The notes: generated by a model not told the origin, from the letters alone. 64,000 nucleotides of DNA from Pseudodesulfovibrio portus (GCF_026000375.1 NZ_AP026708.1:1614501-1678500); one strand, 5' to 3'. Positions 52,747 to 61,583 are shown, numbered from the stretch's first letter. Numbers and translations are program-made.

Positions 52747-53982
52747 TTACCTCCCTACCACGGTTTGAATCGCCTTCATCGCGGCAGCGGTGCCGGACTG
52801 GGCGGTCTTCATGACATCAAAGGGCTGCTTGGCGCAACCGGCGGCAATGATGCCCTCGCCGTCGATGACGAAACCGTCAGCGTCGGCCTGACCGGCCGGG
52901 ACCTGCAGTTCGGCGATGCTGGGCTGCATGCCGGTGGCCAGGACGACCATGTCGAACTTCTCGTCGGTCTTGATGCCGGTGAGCGCGTTCTCCACGGTGA
53001 CGATCGGGTTGCCGTTCGCATCCTCGACGATCCCGGCGACCTTGCCCTTGACCAGGCTGAGCTTGTCGTCGGCCTCGGTGATGGACTTGAACTTGTCGTA
53101 GCGGCCGGGGGTGCGCAGGTCGATGTAGTAGATCGTTGCGCTGGCATCGGAGCGTTCCCGCACGTAGCGGACATGCTTCAGCGAAGCCATGCAGCAGATA
53201 TAAGAGCAGTAGTTCAGGTGGTTCTGGTCGCGGGAACCGGCACACTGGACAAAGGCGATCTTCTTGGGCTCTGCGCCGTCGGAAGGACGCTGGATCTTGC
53301 CGTTGGTGGGGCCGTTGGGCGCGCACAGACGCTCGAACTGCATGTTGGTGACCACATTCTTCAATGCGCCGCCGCCCAGGTTGGTCAGGTTGGCAACGTC
53401 ATAGGGCTTCCAGCCCGTGGCGACCACGATGGCGCCGACGGCCAGATCGATGGTCTTGGGGGCGTCGTCCAGGGCCACGGCGTCGTACGGGCAGGCGGCC
53501 TGGATGGCGGACAGCTCGGACTCGGATGCGTTCTCGGCATCCACGACGTAGCGCATGGGGAACATGAAGGGATGGGTCTTGTACGCCAGACCGCGGGAGC
53601 CGGTGCCGAAGTCGAATTCGGATTCGACCTTGGTGGACGTGGCCTTCTCGCATTCGCCGCAGGCGGTACATTTTTCGTTCACGAAGCGGGGACGCTGCGT
53701 GATCTTCACGTCGTAGTTGCCGGCGGTGCCGGAAACGGACGTGACGTCGGCCATGGTGATGACCTTGACATTGGGGTTGTTTTTGATGCGCTGGAACTGA
53801 ATCTCAAGACCACAGGAGGGCGGGCACAGCTTCGGGAAATACTGATTGAGCTGAGCAACCCGTCCACCGAGGTAGGGATTGGTTTCAACGATGTACACCT
53901 CGTAGCCGATTTCAGCGGCTTCGAGGGCGGCGGTGATCCCTGCGAATCCTCCGCCTACTACGAGAATACTGTTATTCGACAT
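52747..53982 (-). CDS. qmoA: Quinone-interacting membrane-bound oxidoreductase subunit QmoA
   Basis: A 411-residue HdrA-like flavoprotein: FAD motif VVGGGFAGITAALEAAEIG, Cys-rich segment KLCPPSCGLEIQ and one CTACGECEKAT iron-sulfur region. Together with QmoB and QmoC it delivers menaquinol electrons to AprAB. It is separated from aprA by 165 nt that hold a strong hairpin. Start ATG 53982 follows GGGAGG. Confidence 0.97.
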   Translation of the reverse strand: MSNNSILVVGGGFAGITAALEAAEIGYEVYIVETNPYLGGRVAQLNQYFPKLCPPSCGLEIQFQRIKNNPNVKVITMADVTSVSGTAGNYDVKITQRPRFVNEKCTACGECEKATSTKVESEFDFGTGSRGLAYKTHPFMFPMRYVVDAENASESELSAIQAACPYDAVALDDAPKTIDLAVGAIVVATGWKPYDVANLTNLGGGALKNVVTNMQFERLCAPNGPTNGKIQRPSDGAEPKKIAFVQCAGSRDQNHLNYCSYICCMASLKHVRYVRERSDASATIYYIDLRTPGRYDKFKSITEADDKLSLVKGKVAGIVEDANGNPIVTVENALTGIKTDEKFDMVVLATGMQPSIAELQVPAGQADADGFVIDGEGIIAAGCAKQPFDVMKTAQSGTAAAMKAIQTVVGR

Positions 53983-54097
53983 TCTCTTAACTCCTCCCGA
54001 ATAAAGTTGAGGCTCAAGCCAACAAAATGGCCTAAACCCGGACCGGGAGCGGTTTTCCCGGCCCGGATTCAGACCATTTTAGCCCCGGTATTTTTAA

Positions 54098-54127
54098 GAG
54101 AGCGCGGGTCCGGGGACCCGCGCTCTC
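54098..54127 (-). terminator. Perfect 13-bp hairpin between aprA and qmoA
   Basis: GAGAGCGCGGGTC (54098-54110) and its exact complement (54115-54127), 4-nt loop. No T-run on the minus strand. A second imperfect stem (CCGGACCGGGA/CCCGGCCCGG, about 54038-54067) follows. Together they could attenuate qmo expression or protect the abundant aprBA message. Confidence 0.8.
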
Positions 54128-54147
54128 GGGGTGATCATTACCTAAGC

Positions 54148-56145
54148 TTAGGCGTCGGGGATGATCTTGACGTAGGGCTTCTTGAAGACCGTGGTCACGC
54201 CAGTGGCGGGATCGTACTTGGAGTTACAGAAGCACTTCCACTTGGAGTCGTCCAGGCCCATGAAGTCGCCGCGGTAGTAGAAGCCCGGGTAACGGGATTC
54301 TTCGCGGAACTCGATGTGCTGCATGTGCAGGCGGACGGTCCAGAGGCGGTGGAACTGTTCCCAGCAACGCATCAGTTCGTGCAGGTCACGAGCGGCGAGC
54401 TTCTGGGAGTCTTCTTCCATCATGCCGAGCAGCCAGAAACCGGTGTTCAGCAGAGCCTTGGAGGTCATGTACAGGGTAGCGACACCACCACCGTATTCAT
54501 CGGTGCACTTGATGAGGCGCATCATGAAGTTGTGGGGAGTGATGTAAGCGGGGTTCACGACGGGATCGGTGGAACCGGCCTTGTTCTCTTCGTAGGTGTA
54601 CCAGGGCTGGTAGACTTCCTTGGCGAGGTCGGCGGCGTTTTCCTTCAGGGTGGGGGTGAAGTCCTTGTGGTCGACAACCCAGCGCACCATCTGCTTGCCG
54701 ACGATGCGGCCTTCAGCGTGGGAACCGGAGGAGAACTTGTGGCCGGAGGCGCCAACGCCATCAGCACAGGTCCAGAGGCCGTTGACGGTGGTCATACGGT
54801 TGTAGACCTTACCGTTGTCAGCCTTGATCTTGTAGGATTCGGGAACCCATTCTTCGTCGGGACCGGAAACCCAGATGCCGCAGCAACCGGAGTGGGAACC
54901 GAGGAGGTAAGGTTCGGTGGGCATGATCTCGGAACCGCGATCCTCAGGAGCGCAGTTGGTGGCGGCCCACAGGTTGGCCTGGCCAACGCACATGTCGAGG
55001 AAGTCTTCCCAGGCTTCGGACTCGAGGTGCTTCCACTCAGGACCGGTCATGTCGTTGTTGACGGTCTTCAGCAGGGCGGTCTTGGTGTCCATGAAGATCG
55101 GGCCGCGGCCTTCACGCATTTCACGGAGCATCATGTGGTTACGCAGGCAGGTGGGGATGATGTGACCCTTGGCGTAGCCGCGATCCTCGTAAGGCTTCAG
55201 CATTGCGCGGTTGGTCTCACAATAGTCTTCACCCTTGTAGTTGGTGGCTTTGGCCTTGAAGAGGAGGAACCAGGCGCCGACCGGGCCGTAACCGTCTTTG
55301 AAACGGGCGGGGACGAAGCGGTTTTCCATCATGGTCATTTCGCCGCCAACCTGAGCGACCATGGTGTAGGTGGAACCAGCGTTCCAGACCGGGTACCATG
55401 CACGACCCATACCTTCACCGGTGGACCGGGGACGGTAGACGTTGACTGCGCCACCACAAGCAACGACAGCGGCGTTGCACTTGTAGATGTACACTTTGTT
55501 TTCGCGGGTGGAGAAACCGACGGCACCGGCGATGCGGTTGGGCTCGTTGGCGTCCAGGAGCATCTTGACGATGAACACGCGCTCGACGTAGCGGTCTTCG
55601 CCCAGGGCGTTCTTGGCGGCTTCAGCAACGATGCACTTGTAGGACTCACCGTTGATCATGATCTGCCAGCGACCGGAACGGACCGGGTCGGCGCCGTTGC
55701 GGATGGCGAGGCCTTCGGCCTTGGCCTTGGCACCGTCGAGGTTCTTGCCGTCTTTCTTGACCCAAACGGGGAGACCCCATTCTTCGAACAGATGGACGGA
55801 ATCATCAACGTGGCGGCCCAGATCGTAGATCAGGTCTTCACGGACGATGCCCATCAGGTCGGTGCGGACCATGCGGACGTAATCGTCGGGATCGTTGTCA
55901 CCCATGTAGGTGTTGATGGCGGACAGACCCTGAGCAACGGCGCCGGAACGCTCGAGAGCGGCCTTGTCGCACAGCTCGATGGTGATGGAGGGATCGACCT
56001 TGTCGGCCCAGCGGATGGCTTCGAAAGCAGCACCGCAGTTACCCATGCCACCGCCGACCATCAGGATATCAACGCTTTTCTCGATGATTTCCGGCTCGGC
56101 GAGAGCAACACCCTTAGAAGCTTCTTTAGCGGGAAGCAGAGGCAT
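54148..56145 (-). CDS. aprA: Adenylylsulfate reductase subunit alpha
   Basis: The 665-residue flavin subunit of dissimilatory APS reductase, which reduces APS to sulfite and AMP in the cytoplasm. It shows the FAD-binding motif DILMVGGGMGNCGAAFEA near residue 28, the fumarate-reductase-like fold with SGAVAQGLSAIN, and the capping domain. Length matches known AprA. Start ATG 56145 follows AGGAGAA. It follows aprB by 67 nt in the order aprB-aprA-qmoA-qmoB-qmoC-qmoD. Confidence 0.98.
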   Translation of the reverse strand: MPLLPAKEASKGVALAEPEIIEKSVDILMVGGGMGNCGAAFEAIRWADKVDPSITIELCDKAALERSGAVAQGLSAINTYMGDNDPDDYVRMVRTDLMGIVREDLIYDLGRHVDDSVHLFEEWGLPVWVKKDGKNLDGAKAKAEGLAIRNGADPVRSGRWQIMINGESYKCIVAEAAKNALGEDRYVERVFIVKMLLDANEPNRIAGAVGFSTRENKVYIYKCNAAVVACGGAVNVYRPRSTGEGMGRAWYPVWNAGSTYTMVAQVGGEMTMMENRFVPARFKDGYGPVGAWFLLFKAKATNYKGEDYCETNRAMLKPYEDRGYAKGHIIPTCLRNHMMLREMREGRGPIFMDTKTALLKTVNNDMTGPEWKHLESEAWEDFLDMCVGQANLWAATNCAPEDRGSEIMPTEPYLLGSHSGCCGIWVSGPDEEWVPESYKIKADNGKVYNRMTTVNGLWTCADGVGASGHKFSSGSHAEGRIVGKQMVRWVVDHKDFTPTLKENAADLAKEVYQPWYTYEENKAGSTDPVVNPAYITPHNFMMRLIKCTDEYGGGVATLYMTSKALLNTGFWLLGMMEEDSQKLAARDLHELMRCWEQFHRLWTVRLHMQHIEFREESRYPGFYYRGDFMGLDDSKWKCFCNSKYDPATGVTTVFKKPYVKIIPDA

Positions 56146-56212
56146 AATATTTCTCCTGTATTATACGTGATTCAAGTTCTTCAAAGAGACAATAAGCGCT
56201 CAATCGGGTCAA

Positions 56213-56713
56213 TTAGACCAGGTTGGCGTAGTCGTCCATCTTCCACTCTTTCTTCAGATCGGCTTCGGTGACGGAAGCTTCTTCTGCGATGAAAGCGATG
56301 GGAGCCTTCAGCTCGGCCTCGGTGAACAGCAGTTCGTTGTCGAGGTCGGTGGGTTCCGGCTTACCGTCGAAGGGCTTGATGGAACCTTCCGGGGTGGTAC
56401 GGATGGGGAACTTGAAGCGCTTCACGGAGCCATTACGGAACTTGATGGTCCACATGATGTCTTCGGCGGAACGCATGGGGATGGAGGTACCACCCATGGG
56501 TGCGAAGTCAGCGTAGGGACGGGCTTCAATGGCGCCCTGGGGGCAAATTTTCACGCAAGAATAACATTCCCAGCATGCAGACGGTTCCTGGTTGTAAGCT
56601 TTCATCTCATCCGGATCCAGGATCATCAAATCGTTGGGGCAAATGTACATGCAAGCGGTCTTTTCGCCACCCTTGCAGCCGTCACATTTTTCCGGGTTAA
56701 CAAAGGTCGGCAT
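56213..56713 (-). CDS. aprB: Adenylylsulfate reductase subunit beta
   Basis: The 166-residue iron-sulfur subunit of APS reductase. It carries two [4Fe-4S] clusters: CDGCKGGEKTACMYICP (unusual long spacing typical of AprB) and CWECYSCVKICP. The C-terminal half wraps around AprA. It passes electrons from QmoABC to the AprA flavin. First gene of the operon, start ATG 56713 with AGGAGAAG. Confidence 0.98.
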   Translation of the reverse strand: MPTFVNPEKCDGCKGGEKTACMYICPNDLMILDPDEMKAYNQEPSACWECYSCVKICPQGAIEARPYADFAPMGGTSIPMRSAEDIMWTIKFRNGSVKRFKFPIRTTPEGSIKPFDGKPEPTDLDNELLFTEAELKAPIAFIAEEASVTEADLKKEWKMDDYANLV

Positions 56714-56781
56714 AACTTCTCCTCCTAAATAGGGTTTTATTATTCACAATAACCGACATCCTCTACCTAAAACAAAATACG

Positions 56782-56802
56782 CCACCTGTTCTAAACAGGC
56801 GG
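56782..56802 (-). other. 5' hairpin of the apr-qmo transcript
   Basis: CCTGTT/AACAGG stem with CTA loop plus two flanking pairs; it lies within a few bases of the transcription start expected from the promoter at 56812-56838. A 5'-terminal stem-loop of this kind often stabilises abundant messages. Confidence 0.5.
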
Positions 56803-56811
56803 AAATTGGGA

Positions 56812-56838
56812 ATTAGCAAGACCAAACACCCTTGTCAA
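56812..56838 (-). promoter_or_regulatory. Probable promoter of aprBA-qmoABCD
   Basis: On the minus strand a perfect TTGACA (56833-56838) is followed after 15 bp by GCTAAT (56812-56817), or after 17 bp by TAATTC. The leader would be about 90 nt. The whole gap 56714-57327 between divergent aprB and sat is AT-rich; outside the promoters, operator and leader frame listed here I see nothing else in it. Confidence 0.5.
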
Positions 56839-57189
56839 CGTGAAAGTGAATTTTTGAACAAGCGCATTTCGGCCCTGATTGCGCAGTTTGCGGGGATACC
56901 CGCGCCAAACCTTGGCTCCTGCCCTATCCCCGGCAGTTAAAGCCACGTCGGGATGCGGACTTTTTTCTGCACGAATCCTCACAGTTTTTAGTGTAAATAA
57001 TCCTTCAAATGCAAGACATTTTTCGCGACGATTGGCATTAATCGCAGCCCGGATTCAACAACCTGAAATGACAGCACAAAATATCGCACAGAAAGCCCAC
57101 GTTCTCTAGACTTTTTTGGGATATTCTCTATTCCGCAGCAGCACTGCTTTGTCATATACTAATGTAACGGAAGCTCCGGAAAAAAGCGC

Positions 57190-57216
57190 TTGACACGACT
57201 TTCACAAACGTACAAT
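57190..57216 (+). promoter_or_regulatory. sat promoter with overlapping Rex-like operator
   Basis: TTGACA (57190-57195), 15 bp, TACAAT (57211-57216). The 18 bp TTGACACGACTTTCACAA (57190-57207) fit the Rex palindrome TTGTGA-N6-TCACAA: the right half is perfect, the left half keeps TTG and the final A. Rex, an NADH/NAD+ sensor, is known to control sat in D. vulgaris. Binding here would block the promoter. Confidence 0.7.
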
Positions 57217-57246
57217 AAAGTCTGACCCTGAAAATGGGAGATAATC

Positions 57247-57303
57247 ATGGTTTGTAAGCGCTTTGGTCCGCGCACCATGTATGTAAGGCAATGGTTTTAT
57301 TGA
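57247..57303 (+). CDS. Possible 18-codon leader peptide upstream of sat
   Basis: An ATG with GGGAGA 5 nt upstream opens an 18-residue frame (begins MVCKRFGPRT, ends QWFY) that stops 24 nt before the sat start codon, inside the predicted sat leader. It is basic and has one Cys. It could be a translated regulatory uORF, or chance. No obvious run of regulatory codons. Confidence 0.35.
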   Translation: MVCKRFGPRTMYVRQWFY

Positions 57304-57327
57304 CAAAAATCTACTTAGGAGGCTTAA

Positions 57328-58611
57328 ATGTCCAACCTCGTAGCACCTCACGGTGGTAAAGGTCTCGTATGCTGCCTGCTCGAAGGCGCTGAGCTCGAAG
57401 CTGAAATCAAAAAAGCTGAAGGCCTGAAGACCCTTGAAATTTCCGATCGCGCCAAGGGCGATCTCATCATGATGGGTATCGGCGGTTTCTCTCCGCTGAA
57501 CGGTTTCATGACCAAGGCATCCTGGAAGGGTGTTTGCGCCGACTTCCTGATGGAAGACGGCACCTTCTGGCCCATCCCCATCACCCTCGACACCGACGAT
57601 GACGACATCAAGGTCGGCGACGAGATCGCTCTCAAGGCCAAGGACGGCGTCATCTACGCCACCATGAAGGTCGAAGAGAAGTACGAGATGACCGAGGCCG
57701 ACAAGAAGTGGGAATGCGAAAACGTCTACAAGGGCGAAGGCGAAGAGTCCGCTGACGACGTCTTCTGGAAGGTCGCCATGGAAGATCATCCGGGCGTCCA
57801 GATGGTCATGGCCCAGGGCAAGTACAACCTGGCCGGTCCCGTCAAGGTCCTGTCCGAAGGCGACTACGCCAAGCGTTTCCCCGGTGTCTACCTGACCCCC
57901 GCCCAGATCCGTGCCGAGATGGAAAAGCGCGGCTGGTCCAACGTTGCCGCTCTGCAGCTGCGTAACCCCATGCACCGCTCCCACGAGTTCCTGGCCAAGA
58001 TCGCCGTTGAAGTCTGTGACGGCGTCGTCATCCACTCCCTGATCGGCAACCTGAAGCCGGGCGACATCCCGGGTGACGTCCGCATCGAGTGCATCCAGAT
58101 CCTCATCGACAACTACTTCGTTCCCGAGAACGTCATCAACGCCGGTTACCCCCTGGACATGCGTTACGCCGGTCCCCGCGAAGGTCTCATTCACGCCACC
58201 TTCCGCCAGAACTACGGCATCAACAACATGCTCATCGGTCGTGACCACGCAGGCGTCGGCGACTTCTACGGTCTGTTCGAAGCCCAGGAAATCTTCAAGA
58301 AGATCCCCTACCAGGACGGATGCACCGCCGAGCCCGGCAAGGCCCTTCTCTGCAAGAACATGAACATCGACTGGACCTTCTACTGCTACAAGTGCGACGG
58401 CATGGCCTCCATGCGCACCTGCCCGCACACCAAGGAAGACCGCGTCATCCTGTCCGGTACCAAGCTGCGTAAGGCCCTTTCCGAAGGCGCCGACGTCGTC
58501 GACCACTTCGGTCGTGACGAAGTCCTCGTGCGTCTGCGCGAGTACTACGCCGGCCTGACCGAAAAGGTCGAGGTCAAGATGCAGAAGGCCGCTTCCGGCG
58601 CCGACATGTAG
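57328..58611 (+). CDS. sat: Sulfate adenylyltransferase (ATP sulfurylase)
   Basis: A 427-residue homodimeric-type ATP sulfurylase forming APS and pyrophosphate from sulfate and ATP, the first step of dissimilatory sulfate reduction. Active-site motifs: [12 protein letters not shown] (the QxRNxxHxxH motif), [12 protein letters not shown], and the zinc-type cysteines [15 protein letters not shown] near residue 350. No APS-kinase domain is fused. Start ATG 57328 follows AGGAGG. It is divergent from aprBA and ends in a compound terminator. Confidence 0.98.
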   Translation: MSNLVAPHGGKGLVCCLLEGAELEAEIKKAEGLKTLEISDRAKGDLIMMGIGGFSPLNGFMTKASWKGVCADFLMEDGTFWPIPITLDTDDDDIKVGDEIALKAKDGVIYATMKVEEKYEMTEADKKWECENVYKGEGEESADDVFWKVAMEDHPGVQMVMAQGKYNLAGPVKVLSEGDYAKRFPGVYLTPAQIRAEMEKRGWSNVAALQLRNPMHRSHEFLAKIAVEVCDGVVIHSLIGNLKPGDIPGDVRIECIQILIDNYFVPENVINAGYPLDMRYAGPREGLIHATFRQNYGINNMLIGRDHAGVGDFYGLFEAQEIFKKIPYQDGCTAEPGKALLCKNMNIDWTFYCYKCDGMASMRTCPHTKEDRVILSGTKLRKALSEGADVVDHFGRDEVLVRLREYYAGLTEKVEVKMQKAASGADM

Positions 58612-58618
58612 CTTCGCC

Positions 58619-58694
58619 GGTCGATTCCGACTGACCATTCAAGGGGAGGTTGCTTGCGCAACCTCCCCTTTTCATTTGTCAGTCGGAATCGACC
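58619..58694 (+). terminator. Nested terminator of sat
   Basis: Outer arms GGTCGATTCCGACTGAC (58619-58635) and its exact complement (58678-58694), 17 bp, enclose an inner terminator: AGGGGAGGTTGC/GCAACCTCCCCT with TTGC loop and TTTT. Confidence 0.92.
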
Positions 58695-58701
58695 GGGTGC
58701 C

Positions 58702-58822
58702 GGCTTGGGATAGCGGGCCATCTGCGAATTTTCCGGGCGCGCCTCAATCCTCACCGTAGCGCTGCTACGCCTCCGGTTGAGCCGTGCCCGGAAAATCCAC
58801 ATCTGACCCACTCTTCCAAGCC
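58702..58822. repeat. ~121-bp palindromic repeat, member 3
   Basis: 60-bp arms starting GGCTTGGGATAGCGGGCC and ending with complementary CCAAGCC; the centre GTAGCGCTGCTAC (58756-58768) is identical to member 2. It directly follows the sat terminator. Confidence 0.88.
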
Positions 58823-58878
58823 TCGGGGCGTCAGGGAAAAGAGGCGAGGGAGGGCATGCGAAATGTGTTTTGTTTAGA

Positions 58879-58907
58879 TTGACAAATTAAGCCTCAGTCT
58901 TCAAAAT
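58879..58907 (+). promoter_or_regulatory. umuDC promoter
   Basis: TTGACA (58879-58884), 17 bp, CAAAAT (58902-58907), 33 bp before the umuD ATG. The word TAGATTGAC occurs twice (58875-58883 and 58916-58924), 41 bp apart, flanking the transcription start; a possible operator. No E. coli-type LexA box is evident. Confidence 0.6.
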
Positions 58908-58940
58908 GTTTATTCTAGATTGACTCTTGGAGGTTGTTTG

Positions 58941-59396
58941 ATGGTGATATTGGCTGACTTCACGTGCACGCCGTGGGCCGGGGAGGCGGGACGGCTGGTT
59001 GCGACCGGTGCGTCGGCCATGCCGTTGGCCGGGGAGGCCGTGGCTGCGGGCTTCCCTTCCCCTGCCGATGAATACCTGGAAAAGCCCCTCGACCTGAACG
59101 CGTATGTGGCCCCAAGGCCCGAGGCCACCTTTTTCGTGCGGGTATCCGGGGACTCCATGGTGGGAGCCGGGATTCACCACGACGACATCCTGGTGGTGGA
59201 CCGGGCGCAATCACCCGCTCCCGGGAATATTGTCATCGCCCTTCTGGACGGGGAGTTCACCGTGAAGCGACTGGTCCGGACAAAGGACGGGCTGGCCCTG
59301 GCTCCCGAAAACGCCGAGTTCAAGACCATACAGGTGACCCCTGAGACGGACTTCGAGGTCTGGGGCGTGGTCCGCCATGTGGTCCACAGGGTGTGA
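58941..59396 (+). CDS. umuD: UmuD-like S24 peptidase (DNA polymerase V accessory)
   Basis: A 151-residue UmuD. It has the self-cleavage site Ala36-Gly37 (AAGFPSPA), the catalytic Ser72 in GDSMVG and Lys109 in FTVKRL; the 37-residue Ser-Lys spacing equals that of E. coli UmuD. After RecA-stimulated cleavage it joins UmuC for translesion synthesis. Start ATG 58941 follows GGAGG at 58929. Its stop lies 2 nt before the umuC ATG. Confidence 0.95.
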   Translation: MVILADFTCTPWAGEAGRLVATGASAMPLAGEAVAAGFPSPADEYLEKPLDLNAYVAPRPEATFFVRVSGDSMVGAGIHHDDILVVDRAQSPAPGNIVIALLDGEFTVKRLVRTKDGLALAPENAEFKTIQVTPETDFEVWGVVRHVVHRV

Positions 59397-59398
59397 CC

Positions 59399-60676
59399 AT
59401 GCCCAAATCCTATGCCCTCATCGACTGCAACAACTTCTATGCGTCATGCGAACGGGCCTTTCGGCCCGAATTGCGGAAACGACCGGTCGTCGTGCTCTCG
59501 AACAACGACGGTTGCATCATCGCCCGCTCCAACGAAGCCAAGGACCTCGGCGTCCCCATGGGCAAGCCGTACTTCAAATGCCGAAACATGCTGGAACGCA
59601 ACGGGGTGGCGGTGTTCTCGTCCAACTATGCACTGTACGGCGACTTGTCGGCGCGGGTCATGCGGGTGCTGACCCGGTTCTGCCCGGAGGTGGAAATCTA
59701 TTCCATCGACGAGGCGTTCTGCGACCTGACGGGCGTGCCGGGAGGGGCGGAAGCGTTCGGGCGTCGCTTGCGGGCCACGGTTTTCAGGTGGACCGGGATT
59801 CCGGTCTCCGTCGGCATCGCGCCGACCAAGACCCTGGCCAAGCTCGCCAACCGCTTCGCCAAGAAACAGCCCCGTTGCCGGGGAGTGTTCGACCTGTCCG
59901 CCAGCCCGGACCCGGACCGGGTCCTCAAGTGGACCGAGGTCGGCGACGTATGGGGAATCGGCCCGCGCCACGCCAGGCGGCTGCGCAAACTCGGCGTGAA
60001 CAACGCCCTGGAATTTCGCGGGTTGAAAAGGGATTGGGTCAAAAAACGCATGACCATCGCCGGGCTCCACACCCTCCTCGAGCTGCGCGGCTGGCCCTGT
60101 TTCGACTTTGCCGACGGCCCGGTGGACAAGAAGACCATTGTTTCCTCGCGATCCTTCGGCCACCCGGTCACCCGCCTGGACCACCTGCTGGAAGCCGCGG
60201 CCCAGTACACCACGCGGGCCGCCGAAAAGCTGCGCAGGCAGAACGCCGTCACGTCGAACATCCTCGTCTTCCTGCAAACCAACACCTTCAAGCTCGGCGA
60301 GCCCCAGCATTCCGGCACCCGTTCCGTGCCCCTGCCCGTGGCCACGTCGCACACCCCCACGCTCATCCGCGCCGCCTGCGCGGCCATGGAGAGCATCTTC
60401 AAGGACGGGTACAGCTACAAGAAATGCGGGGTCATGCTCTCGGGTCTCGAACCGGAACACAGCCGCTGGCTCAGCCTCCTCGCCCTGCCGCCCGCCCACC
60501 GACCGGACCACAAGCCGCTCATGCAGGCCGTGGACTCGTGCAACAGCCGATGGGGCCGGGACACCGTCTCCTTTGCCGCATCGGGGACCAGACGAAGCTG
60601 GAAAATGAAAAGGGAAATGATGTCGCCGCGATACACGACCGTCTGGGATGAAATATTGCGGGTGACGGTGGAGTGA
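59399..60676 (+). CDS. umuC: UmuC-like Y-family DNA polymerase
   Basis: A 425-residue error-prone polymerase. The Y-family catalytic motifs are intact: IDCNNFYASCERAF, then SNNDGCIIARSNEAK, and YSIDEAFCDL with the paired acidic residues; helix-hairpin-helix and little-finger domains follow. Together with UmuD it replicates past lesions. The ATG at 59399 is chosen over a GTG two codons upstream. Operon with umuD. Confidence 0.96.
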   Translation: MPKSYALIDCNNFYASCERAFRPELRKRPVVVLSNNDGCIIARSNEAKDLGVPMGKPYFKCRNMLERNGVAVFSSNYALYGDLSARVMRVLTRFCPEVEIYSIDEAFCDLTGVPGGAEAFGRRLRATVFRWTGIPVSVGIAPTKTLAKLANRFAKKQPRCRGVFDLSASPDPDRVLKWTEVGDVWGIGPRHARRLRKLGVNNALEFRGLKRDWVKKRMTIAGLHTLLELRGWPCFDFADGPVDKKTIVSSRSFGHPVTRLDHLLEAAAQYTTRAAEKLRRQNAVTSNILVFLQTNTFKLGEPQHSGTRSVPLPVATSHTPTLIRAACAAMESIFKDGYSYKKCGVMLSGLEPEHSRWLSLLALPPAHRPDHKPLMQAVDSCNSRWGRDTVSFAASGTRRSWKMKREMMSPRYTTVWDEILRVTVE

Positions 60677-60735
60677 TCACGGTTTCCTTTTGGGAACCTC
60701 TTGCCAGGGGGCTGGAATTGCTGCACTAGCTGCTG

Positions 60736-61566
60736 ATGTCCGACAAAACCAAGGCCATATTGCTCATGGCGACGACGGCGCTGATGTGGAGTTCCGGGGG
60801 GCTGGCCATCAAGCTGGTCCAGTGGAATCCCATGGCCATCACCGGGGTACGGAGCGCGTTGGCGGCGGCGACCCTGGCCATACTGTTCCGGGGACGGATC
60901 ACGTTCAAACCATCAAGAGTGCAGTGGGCGGCAGCTGCGGGATATGCCGGGCTGCTGGTCACCAATGTGGTGGCCACCAAATTGACCACCTCGGCCAATG
61001 CGATCCTGCTGGCTTATACCGCACCGGTGTACGTGGCCCTGCTCGCGCCGTGGCTGCTCAAGGAAAAGACCCGGCGGGCGGACTGGATATTCATCACCGT
61101 GACCGTGGGCGGCATGGTGCTCTTCTTTCTGGACCGGCTCTCCCCCACCGGGCTGTGGGGCAATATCATCGCCATCACCACGGGCGTGTCCTACGCCGTT
61201 TTCACCCTGTGCATGCGGGCCCAGAAGGACGCCTCGCCCGTGGAGTCGGTGATCATGGGACACGGGTTGACCGCGCTGTGCGGCCTGCCCTTCATGTTCG
61301 CGACCATGCCGTCCGTGGAGTCCTGGGCCGGGTTGCTCTATCTGGGCATTCTCCAGCAGGGCGTGTCCCTGGCGCTCTACGTCTGGGCGATAAAGCGGCT
61401 GGGCGCGCTGGAAGCGATCCTGATCATGATGCTGGAACCGATCTTCAATCCCGTGCTCGTGGCCCTGGGCTACGGGGAGCTGCCCGGCGCGTGGGCCGTG
61501 GCCGGGGGCGCGGTGGTCATCACCGCCGTCACCCTGCGCGGCATCGCCGGGGTGGTGCGGCGGTAG
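60736..61566 (+). CDS. EamA/DMT-family transporter
   Basis: A 276-residue inner-membrane protein with ten predicted helices arranged as two EamA repeats (first beginning LLMATTALMWSSGGLAIKL, second SPTGLWGNIIAITTGVSYAVF). The family exports amino acids, purines or other metabolites; substrate unknown. The ATG at 60736 has no obvious ribosome site. It follows umuC by 59 nt. Confidence 0.9.
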   Translation: MSDKTKAILLMATTALMWSSGGLAIKLVQWNPMAITGVRSALAAATLAILFRGRITFKPSRVQWAAAAGYAGLLVTNVVATKLTTSANAILLAYTAPVYVALLAPWLLKEKTRRADWIFITVTVGGMVLFFLDRLSPTGLWGNIIAITTGVSYAVFTLCMRAQKDASPVESVIMGHGLTALCGLPFMFATMPSVESWAGLLYLGILQQGVSLALYVWAIKRLGALEAILIMMLEPIFNPVLVALGYGELPGAWAVAGGAVVITAVTLRGIAGVVRR

Positions 61567-61583
61567 GGGGGGGGATGCAAAAA

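Noticed and set aside
50434-56271. A 1945-codon open frame on the plus strand
   Set aside because: It runs antisense across the complete qmoC, qmoB, qmoA, aprA and aprB genes; it arises from high GC at third positions and has no recognisable domains.
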